Assembly (NCBI GenBank): GCA_009801085.1
Contig: VNWV01000004.1
Location: forward strand, 744,001-808,000
Direction: 5' to 3'
DNA from: Lasiodiplodia sp. COLG20
Lineage: Eukaryota; Ascomycota; Dothideomycetes; Botryosphaeriales; Botryosphaeriaceae
Length of the DNA stretch: 64,000 bases
In this document: in pieces, positions 55,965 to 64,000 of the stretch
Numbering within the stretch: the first letter of the stretch is position 1
Layout: each line of letters begins with the position of its first letter
Notes under the pieces: model-generated
Seen by the model: only the letters and a program-made list of their open reading frames with translations
What the model was told of the DNA's origin: nothing
The model's database searches: none
Translations under genes and position numbers: made by a program

Positions 55965-57631
55965 ATGACTACAACACTTGCTCTTCTCTCGGCAGTCATT
56001 CTCTGGCTAGTACATGTATGAGGTTTTCACACACACCCAAATTTCTTCCAGCATCTCATTGCCTTCCACCGTGGACTAAGTCATTCTAGCTCGTATACTG
56101 TGCCATTACTGGACCGTTCCGCAAAGTGCCCGGCCCTTGGTATACGCTGTTTACTCGCATTCCCCTTGCATGCTGTGCGATGGCCGGGCGGCGCATCAGT
56201 TTCGTTCATGCTCTGCACGAGCGATATGGGGATACAGTCCGCATTGCGCCCAACGAGATCTCCTGTGCCGACCCGCGGGACTTCAAAATCATCCACGGAC
56301 ATGGGAACGGCTGGTTCAAGAGCGATTGGTACACCAGGCTTTCGGATCTGGACGCGGACCCGGAAGTCCACAATGAGTTCTCCCTTGGGGATCCAATGCT
56401 CCACGGAGCGAGGAGAAAGCTGTTTGCACGGGCATTCAGCAAGTCTGAGATCCGAAAAAACTGGGAAGGCGAAGTAAGACAGTTGGTTGAGCGCGCCATG
56501 TTGAAAATGGGCGAAGAGGCCACCAATAACGGCAATGGCGAAGTAGACATCCGCAAGTGGTGGGTGCTCTTGGCATCGGATGCAAGCTCGAGGATGGCGT
56601 TCGGGGAGTCTTTCGGACTTCTGGACGTAGGCAAGGTAAGTGGATAAGCCATAGCGGCTTTGTCGTATCTACATGTTCGCTGAATTGATGCTTTCACAGA
56701 AAAATAGCTATATTAGAAACCTGGAGATGATAAATGCTGTGTCGGCTACCACGGCTGAGTTCCCAGTGATCCGGGCTCTGGGGTCGTTGATCCCATCGAC
56801 GAAGTCGCGAGGCTTCTGGAATGCTCGAGACGTAGTCCGGGAGTACGCACGCCAGGCTATTGCGAGCAGTCGGAGGGTTGGCTGTCAGCAAAACGTCTTC
56901 ACCCCCATTGTTGCTGAGGCAGAACGCGAGGGAAGTCGAGTTTCGGAGAAACTTTTAATCAACGAAGCAACGGGCCTCATCGTTGCTGGGTCTGACACGA
57001 CTGCTAACAGCTTAACGTATCTTGTGTGGGCTGTTTTGTGTCGCAGCGAACTCCAAGAAAAACTCGTTGCAGAGCTCAAGAACAGTCTTCCGGGGGACGA
57101 TTTCAACGACCAGGACCTAGAAAGCCTTCCGATACTCAACGCAACCATCAAGGAGACGATGCGATTATACGGGGCTGCCCCAGCAGGGCTTCCGCGCACA
57201 CCTCCCAGAGGAGGCGCGACGCTCAGCGAAGGCATGACTTACGTGCCTGAAGGCGCAATCGCCAGCACGCAATCTTGGACCCTCCACCGTGACCCGAAGA
57301 CGTGGACGAATCCAGAGGAGTGAGTGTCACATCCAGAGCGACATTCGTATATGCTGACCAAATCGCGCGCAGATTCGACATCCGCCGCTGGATGCCAGGC
57401 AACACGCTGACAGACACACAAAAGTTGGTGTACAGCCCGTTTGGTTGGGGGCCTAGAAGCTGTCTCGGCATCCACTTTGCTCAGATGGAGATGAGATACG
57501 CCACAGCTCTCTTCTTTAGGACCTTTCCGACAGCAAGGTTGGCGTCTGTCACGACTGATTTGACTATGAAGCCAAACGAATTCTTCGTCATCTCACCGGT
57601 TGGCAGAGAATGCAAGATCATTCTCAAGTAG
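55965..57631 (+). CDS. Cytochrome P450
   Basis: ER-anchored monooxygenase of 491 residues. Exons: 55965-56015 (the 17-residue membrane anchor), 56090-56635, 56700-57319, 57373-57631. Motifs: the proline hinge KVPGPWYTLFT, the helix-C W..R-like HGARRKLFARAFS, I-helix GLIVAGSDTTANSLTY, K-helix KETMRL, PERF-equivalent FDIRRWMPG and heme loop FGWGPRSCLGIHFA with ligand Cys436. It looks fully active. The layout resembles fungal CYP65/benzoate-hydroxylase-like cluster P450s, although the CYP family cannot be assigned without alignment. Divergent from the GFA gene. Confidence 0.93.
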
Positions 57632-59290
57632 CTCTTGACCAGCCGCATTTGCGATATAGCGGCGAAAGGATTTTCGGGTCTTGACTCCGTTGATCTAATC
57701 GAATCTACACAAATTCCTACAATCTATAGAGTGAATAGGCACTTCAAGTAGTTCGAATTCTATGCTTGGCTGAAACGCGGATGCAAATCCAGTACCATCT
57801 TGAGCCGGAGCTGCAAATCCACCGATGGTTTTCGAGCTTTATGCACCACTCGATACAGATGTTCCACTTGCAGCCCGAAAGAATTCATCCGTAATATCGG
57901 ACTGCTGGGTCGTGTCTGTTGATGGACCCTACTGGCCTTGCTGGGGGGAAGCGGCAAGTGGAGGCATGACTTAATTGTTTATAAATGATTCTGAGAAAAT
58001 TATCGAGTATCGTCTGACTATGTCGAGTTCCTGGGGCGATGTTCTATTTAAGTTCCCACTGATGAAGTAATAGTCGCCGTAATTACTAAAGGGAGAATTT
58101 TATTGACTACACACTCAGGTATTGAACAACACCAGGAAAAACATGGCTGCCGTTTATTTCATCGTAAGTCATTAAAGAGGTTAGTAAAAAATGGTTACAA
58201 TATCTACAGACTAAGGTCGGTGAGAACTGACAGGTGGAAATGCCTAAGCCGTGATTCAGAGACTCAATTGTCGAGTACTATAATAATCCCCCACGAATCT
58301 ATAGATTCTGCTATAGAGCCTACAAGGCCTTCGGAACGCATATGAGCCTGTTTCTTCCCAAGGTAGAAGCGCTGATAATGTATATTCCTCCAGCTCAAAG
58401 CAGCCAGCATGCCAAAGACGGATCTAGTCGGATATGTAGTGAACCCATGTACCACCCAAGCTATCTTGCACGCCGGGCTGTTGCACAGCCTCGAAGGCAG
58501 CGGCAGCGCCTGGCTGCTTGGATGACTCGTCGGTAAATCCATCAACCCAAACTGTCGCCTAAGCGAGTTTTCCGCTTTTCCCGCCTGAAAAAGTGCCGTG
58601 GAGAGCAACAGCTCCTTCTAGCTTGCATTTCCCTGTTCCGACTTCCTCATCTTCTGTCGCATTGTGTCTCCCGTGCCAGATAACGCTCTTCTGCATCCCT
58701 GTTCCGGCTTATCTCATTCCTGTGCCACAATTAATGCTTTCTCCTCTTCCAGTTCTGCCTCGCCGCAAGATTGACCTCTCGATGCGTGTATGGCCTCGAA
58801 TGCCTGTGTGCAGTTAGGCACTTTTCATTGGGGAATGATTTGCAGCCCAGAGCCCAGGAAGCCACCTGTTGCATGTATGGGCTGCGCTGCAGCCACGTCC
58901 GGCCGGCTGAATTATTGAAATGCCGGGATTGAAAAGTCTAAATCCGCTACCTGCTCAATTGGTCACCTGCCCTTCCGATGTTGGGTTTAGAGCTGAGGTC
59001 ACGTGTCGGCGAGACTGGGCGCTTAAGCAGGCGCAGTCACATCGAACCCTGCCCGGTTGAAAAATCAGGAGAGAGGCAAGGGCTTGTTTCATCTCTGGCT
59101 TGGTCTGCCCCGTGATATGGCGGAGAAATTGAGGCGCAGCGTACGCATGAGTACTACTACCTCCGTACTAGAAGCGAGGTGACCAATGGAGAAGAAACTA
59201 TATTAGGCGCAGGACCTATACATCGACACATGAAAGTGAAAGCTTATACCCTAAATTTAACTCAAGCTTATTCTTTCTTTCCATCTGACG
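57632..59290. other. Long gene-poor stretch
   Basis: About 1.66 kb. Only short frames, none with a recognised motif. Contains nothing that could be supported as RNA gene or repeat. Confidence 0.45.
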
Positions 59291-59875
59291 ATGCTGAGAA
59301 ACCGGACGGAAGACAACGTCGTATCTCAGGAAGACGTCCGCGAGGCTTTCGCGAGAACACTTTCGGCCCCGAATCCCAGACCGGAACTGGGCATCTTTGC
59401 TTGTGTTGGCAGAACTCTGAAAGATCAAAGATGCCGACGGGTCGTCTGACAAGATGATGCCGAGGTGTTTTTCAACATGATCAGACGCCTTGATACCATC
59501 GATATCATCGACCAAGACACCCGATTAAAATACCTACGGGAACTGGCGAAACATGGACTGTTATTGTAGAACCACAGAGGCAAGTATGAGATGGAGATAG
59601 CCTTTGACTGGACAATGACAGTTGTGAAATGCCTCCGACACCATTTCCCAACCGATGCAGTGATGGAGGCTCTCCAAATCGCCCCCGATCACGCCCAACC
59701 TTGCATTTCACAAATTCGAGTCTTCCCTTTCGCCATCGAAGGAACGGGTGGAAAGTCTGTCTTGCAGCTTCCTGCTACAGCGCGTACCCCACTGATGGCG
59801 CAGCGTCGTTCGGGCCGTCCTGAAGGAAGCAACATTGTCGGAGAGTCGTCCACGCTCCGGTATGTCCCCCCGTAG
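59291..59875 (+). pseudogene. Disrupted coding frame, family uncertain
   Basis: One frame reads about 195 codons from an ATG at 59291, interrupted only by a TGA near 59450 and a TAG near 59567. The content is coding-like: LGIFACVGRTLKDQRC (a Cys-x-x-x-Thr...Cys knuckle-like pattern seen in fungal GIY-YIG-associated proteins), DDAEVFFNMIRRLDTIDIID and YLRELAKHGLL. Small introns around the stops cannot be excluded. No firm family; probably a decayed gene. Confidence 0.35.
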
Positions 59876-60559
59876 TATTTTTAAAGCTGGATACAATCTT
59901 GGACAGCGCTAAATTCCGGCAAAGCAATAGAAGTGCAACTAATTCAACGTGGAACACCCCTCATATTGGGGAAGAAATGCAAACCAGCTCCGCACCCCCA
60001 CATCGCCTGCTGGCAAAGCTGCCTTCTCCTCCACAAGGAGATTTCAGTTTTGTGTTTCCTACAAAACCGACTGGTCCACCGAAGATACCTACATAAGACC
60101 AACTACTGTCAGAGCCTCAAAGCGCTAATGAGCTGCCGTCAGGTTTCGTGGCGCCCCGCATCGACTCAGCGTACCCTTCCCCAGAGACGACTCCTGGCTG
60201 CCCAGCCATCAGACACTGCACCTCTGCTGGTATGGATCAGCCAGAGCAGCATTTCTCCGAGCATTTTTAATACAACTGAAGCCTCTCTTACACTTTTCTT
60301 TGCCATCTCCGCACGCAAAGGGCTACCTGCAAGAGAATGAAGAAGAAGAGGAAGAGGAAGAGGACGACGAAGACAACGACTATGAGGAAGACGACGAGGA
60401 AGCTGATGAGGAAAGCTACGAGAGAGATGATGTTGATCTGGTTGCTAAGAGGTGTCATTATACGAAATCCGAGATTTGCCTATGGAACCATTTCCTCCGG
60501 CAAAAGACATGTTCAGGCCGGCCCTTCCGCACATTGCCGTCGACACTAAATTTTAGAGA
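59876..60559. other. Intergenic region with GA-rich low-complexity tract
   Basis: A purine-rich GAAGAG/GACGAA tract at about 60334-60425 would encode a Glu/Asp run on the plus strand. The plus frame continues antisense into the secreted-protein gene but has no other support. Treated as low-complexity sequence rather than a gene. Confidence 0.45.
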
Positions 60560-61096
60560 CTATTTACTCCTCGCATCGATAAAGAACCTGATACCGCCCA
60601 CCATCAAAGTTCCACCCTGCTTGAAGTGCGTCTCGGTGGTATCGCACTCATCCACAATCCGTCTAAAATTTTTTGCGCACCCCAAATATTCGACCATCAC
60701 TACGCCAATGCCATCCGCTGTAGTCATCCTTAGTTCGACCACAGATTTGTACTCTGGTGAATACCACTCTGGCCCTTTTGCATCAAACTCCAACGCAATT
60801 GTCTGGCCTGCCTCTATGGTCATGCCGTCCCTGATAGAGCAGAGCAGATCGATGGCTTCGACCAGGTCGGGACGTTTGACAGATGGGCCACTGTCGTCGC
60901 AAACGGGCTTAGTCTTGATGTTGAAGCCTGCATTCAACAGAGTCGAGATCGCCTCGTCTGGGTTGTCGCTTGTATTTAGTATATCCGAGAGCGTGTCGGA
61001 TGGGATATCGTATTGAAGGGGTGGTGCGGGGGCGGCGTGAGTCGAGCCGAGCGAGAGCAGAACCGCGAGGCCTTTGAAAAGGGTATTTGGGCGCAT
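60560..61096 (-). CDS. Small secreted cysteine-containing protein (effector-like)
   Basis: 178 residues, single exon. Start MRPNTLFKG: a classical signal peptide follows (GLAVLLSLGSTHA, cleavage likely near APAPP). The in-frame upstream extension lacks such features. The mature part has four cysteines (VCDD, LLCS, LGCAK, ECDTT), compatible with two disulfides, and a C-terminal half containing VDECDTTETHFKQGGTLM and GGIRFFID, a pattern reminiscent of Ecp2/Hce2-like secreted proteins, though too weak to assign. Probably an extracellular protein of unknown role. Its upstream region carries a 48-bp tandem repeat. Confidence 0.65.
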   Translation of the reverse strand: MRPNTLFKGLAVLLSLGSTHAAPAPPLQYDIPSDTLSDILNTSDNPDEAISTLLNAGFNIKTKPVCDDSGPSVKRPDLVEAIDLLCSIRDGMTIEAGQTIALEFDAKGPEWYSPEYKSVVELRMTTADGIGVVMVEYLGCAKNFRRIVDECDTTETHFKQGGTLMVGGIRFFIDARSK

Positions 61097-61231
61097 TTTC
61101 TTGGTGAAAAGGTGGAATGCGTTGAGAGGCTGGAAACCTGTGAGTCTGAGAGAAAGTAGCGTACTGGGCGTCTGGGAACTTTTATATTTGTGAATCAAGG
61201 CCGGTTCGGCGTATAGAAAATCGTACCGAAG

Positions 61232-61413
61232 CACGATTTGGTCGAATTTGAACCAGGTCGAAGTACAATCAGACCAAGGTACGATTTTATCGAACTACAA
61301 CCAGGGTAAAGTGTAATCGGACCAAGGTACGATGTGGTCGAATTTCAACCAGGTCCAAGTACAATCAGACCAAGGTACGATTTAGTTGAATTGCAACCAG
61401 GTTAAAGCAAAAT
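61232..61413. repeat. 48-bp tandem repeat, about 3.8 copies
   Basis: Copies begin at 61232, 61280, 61328 and 61376, each with TACGATTT.GTCGAATT.CAACCAGGT..AAGTACAATC.GACCAAG-like sequence at an exact 48-bp period; the first starts CACG and the last is partial. The array lies 136-317 bp upstream of the secreted-protein ATG, thus in its promoter or 5' leader. Confidence 0.88.
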
Positions 61414-61629
61414 TGAGGACCCCGAAAATAATCACTGCGCCAAAAAGCGATTTTGCGGATCGACTGGCAACCCTTTTTTTAAACGACAACGCCGAGAACC
61501 ATGGGCACAACATCATGCACAGGCACTAGGCTGCGGCTCGGAAAGGTGTTACGGCACAGCCTCTACGGGGTTAGGGAAGGACAGGATGAGGAAGAAAGTA
61601 GGGTGCGATCGCAGGGCGTGAAAAGGACC

Positions 61630-61653
61630 CACGTGAGTCACGTGGCTCACGTG
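61630..61653. promoter_or_regulatory. Three CACGTG boxes at 9-bp phase with an internal TGAGTCA
   Basis: CACGTG occurs at 61630-61635, 61639-61644 and 61648-61653, and TGAGTCA at 61634-61640 overlaps the first two. CACGTG is the core of bHLH sites (Pho4/Cbf1/SREBP type) and TGAGTCA the Gcn4/CpcA and AP-1-like bZIP site. It lies between the divergent secreted-protein and F-box-like genes, about 480-530 bp from each ATG. Confidence 0.6.
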
Positions 61654-62129
61654 ACGCCAAGAAGGTGCTCTGTCTGCTCTCCCGCCAAGAACACAGAGTA
61701 GTAAGAGTAACCTAGAATGCTCTACCTACTCTGTCCATAGAGCCGCAGAGCATACAGAGCAGTATACTAGATTGATAACTCTCCTACATGTATATAAACC
61801 ACGCTTCTTAGATAACTTTAACCTTCGTAGTCAACTTTAATAATAGAATTTAGACTCTATTAGTAATAAGGCCTTCGCGCACGCCGCGCTCAGTCGTGTT
61901 GATACTCACTTCGTTTCCAACCCTCTTCTTATACCCACTCAAGGAAAACCCCTTCGACAGGTTTCCACCCTCTTTGGTGTTTGGATCCTTAGAGGCAGAG
62001 GCCCGCCGTTACAAAAGGGTGGCCCGAGCACGTGGGGTCGTTCGCTCAATAAACTACTGCCTAATTTCTTGGATCGCACCATCCACTCTCTACCATCCTC
62101 GTCACAGTGCTCTCGACCAAACAACTACC

Positions 62130-63693
62130 ATGCCCGCCTTTCCAGACGATGTTCTATTCCTCATCGTAAAAGAGCTCAAGCAGCTTCTACGTGAAGACAT
62201 TGCCCGCCACGACCGGTACTCAGGACGACAGCCAAAGCTTGCGCCGTACGCTGGCGTCAGTCGAAAGTGGAATGCAATCATCGAGCGCGAGACTTTCAGG
62301 CACATTAGTGTCTCGCCGACGGAACGCCTGCATGAAGAATGCGGGGAAGAAATTCCCGACCAGGGTTTGGTCACCACAGCGCGTTTCCAACAAATGATGG
62401 ATCGTGACGCAGGTCGCCGACGTCAGATACTACGGCATATCACCTTCCTTGGTAGTAATTCATTCTCTGTTTACTCAACCATGGGACGATCAGATGCAGG
62501 TCGGACGACGAACGACGAACATTTCTCGAAATCCGTCCATGTATTCTGGAAGATACTGGAGCATTGGGAACAGCCACTGTCCTTGAAGTTTGTGCAAACA
62601 CCCGTCATAAAGGGTGACTGGAGCAGACAAGCGCCCGCGTGGCTGCATCTAGTTGGTGACCCGCTCCCGCCCCTGCGCTGTGTCACCAGCTTCTCCGTGG
62701 ACGATGAACTGGTCGTCTGGCCATCGTCCCTGATGGCTATCGTCGCGTCCCTGACTCACCTCACCAACGTGAAACTCATTCTCAATGATGAGATTAAAGA
62801 CTCCGAGCTCCGCCAGCGCTGGCGTGAAGGTATACTCTTAAACATTTTCCCACCGGAGAAAGACAACTCACTTCTCTCTCTTAGACCTGGGCCATTGCAT
62901 CAGCCAAATCTCTCTTACCTGCCGCGACTTCTTCGCCCGTTTTACTGACCGCTCCCACGGCTTTGATGAGCCGCCTGCTGTTGCCCTAGGCGCCCCCGAC
63001 ACCTTATGCATTAATCTGTTCACACTGTCGACGCACCTACGCCACCTTCATCTCGAGCAGGCCCGTATATCAGCTGCGCTTTTCTGGCCGAGCGCCAATG
63101 AAACCGACCAAGCTTCACTGCCATCATGGCCACACCTCGAGACGCTCTTGATCGAGCTTGAGCCGGTGGATTCGTACGGTATGCCAACCCCAGTTCCAGC
63201 TCCCCGCCATAGTACGCAGACGCGGACGCGCGTCCACAATTGCCTATAATGTTTCATTGCTGACACGCCTCCAGGCCGCTTCTATGCCGACCCCACTCCC
63301 GAAGAGCTCGCCTACAACGCCTCACACAACGAACGCCGCCCCTGGGACCCCATCGAACACGTTCGTCGCGCTGTCCCGCGCCCAGAGCGCCTGTATCCCT
63401 TTCTGGCCACCGTGGGCCGCGCCGCGCAGCGTATGCCGCGGCTGACGCGGCTCAGCATCGAGCATGAGGACGCCCCGGGCTTCACCGTAAACCTGGAGCT
63501 CTACGAAAATCACGTAGATGGCGGGAAGATAAAGGATGGTAGGCTTAGATGGAGCTGGTATATTACGCCTGCCGTGCCTCTGGCTGATGATGTACTCGAG
63601 GCATGGGGGTTGCGATGGGACGAGGTCGAGATTTGGGAAGAAGAGGGAGAGAATGGGTCATGGACTGCGGAAGCGTTAATACCGTGGCGGTAA
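62130..63693 (+). CDS. F-box-like protein
   Basis: 470 residues. Exons 62130-62829, 62885-63178, 63275-63693 in phase (55- and 96-bp introns). The start MPAFPDDVLFLIVKEL begins an F-box-like segment ending CK-position VSRKWNAIIERETFRHISVS. Leucine-rich pieces such as LFTLSTHLRHLHLEQARI and LPSWPHLETLLIELEP follow, and the C-terminal part is acidic (DEVEIWEEEGENGS). Fungi have many fast-evolving F-box proteins of this design that act as SCF ubiquitin-ligase adaptors; the target is unknown. Confidence 0.75.
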
Positions 63694-63931
63694 GGATGTA
63701 GATATTATAAGCTGGAATTTCGCTCAGTGTTACTTCCACGGGACACCTGTTTGCCAGTTGCTTCGGCTTGGCTGGAAAGGCCTGTTTATAGCCGTGTTGA
63801 AAAAAGGCAACAGCCGATGTGTGACATCAAACTGAAACAGCATAATAATGGGTCAACTGAAATGTATAGTTGGAGAAACGTAGATTGTCTATCAACGGCT
63901 TCATCCCCTCAATCGCCCAGCTGGTTAAATT

Positions 63932-64000
63932 CTAGAATGCAGACCAGCCGCCATCCACCGTGATAATTGCTCCATTGGAAGTGTAAGCATGTTCACCCGC
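63932..64000 (-). CDS. Short-chain dehydrogenase, C-terminal end only (runs past right edge)
   Basis: The last 22 codons before a TAG at 63934-63932 read AGEHAYTSNGAIITVDGGWSAF on the minus strand, written here in two parts: the helix end, then the SDR-typical GAIITVDGGW. This is the usual ending of classical short-chain dehydrogenases that make a dimer/tetramer contact. The catalytic part is outside the window. Confidence 0.7.
   Translation of the reverse strand, partial: AGEHAYTSNGAIITVDGGWSAF

Noticed and set aside
60300..61016. Plus-strand 238-codon frame with a Glu/Asp-rich start
   Set aside because: Most of it is antisense to the secreted-protein gene; the acidic run comes from a low-complexity GA tract and no domain supports the rest.

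Overview
The window looks like a chromosome segment of a filamentous ascomycete (Pezizomycotina). Most genes are split by 44-130 bp GT..AG introns, three transcription factors carry fungal Zn2Cys6 fingers, and the families present (highly reducing polyketide synthase, NACHT NLR, fungal P450s, Dal5-type permease, EthD, GFA) are typical of that group. It is an accessory, secondary-metabolism-rich region. Conserved genes are scattered among broken copies, gene fragments, a foldback element and long gene-poor stretches. Splice structures were assembled by eye from reading frame, GT/AG sites and family motifs.

Layout. 1-5880 (-): 5' part of a highly reducing PKS (KS-AT-DH-MT seen; the rest lies beyond the left edge). 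6604-7043: foldback/MITE-like element, followed by a 5'-truncated PI-PLC-like gene and two unknown membrane proteins. 11763-24157: a compact block of seven genes in strictly alternating orientation (regulator, HpcH/HpaI aldolase, D-2-hydroxyacid dehydrogenase, SMP-30 lactonase, sugar/quinate-type transporter, Dal5-type permease, regulator). It reads as a sugar-acid catabolic cluster with three divergent promoters, two of which share the same palindromic motifs. 24.8-33.3 kb: GST-like protein, an unknown protein, EthD protein, an alpha/beta-hydrolase-NACHT protein without C-terminal repeats, and a trans-enoyl-reductase-like oxidoreductase.

34.4-45.7 kb: GXWXG/DUF4334 protein, ornithine-aminotransferase-like enzyme, RidA-like protein, an FAD-linked oxidase broken by an in-frame stop, a pyrroline-5-carboxylate-reductase pseudogene, a fragment of a second aminotransferase, an intact P450 and a P450 fragment. 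This looks like a decaying nitrogen-metabolite cluster built on P5C/ornithine chemistry. 48.0-57.6 kb: amidase, a C2H2 + Zn2Cys6 regulator, a linalool-dehydratase/isomerase-like protein, a GFA glutathione-adduct enzyme and a second P450. All are intact, making this the best candidate for an undescribed pathway. 60.5-64 kb: a small secreted cysteine protein with 48-bp tandem repeats upstream, an F-box-like protein, and the C-terminus of a short-chain dehydrogenase at the right edge.

No rRNA, tRNA or CRISPR array was recognised. Product identity of the metabolite clusters is inference; family assignments rest on motifs visible in the translations.
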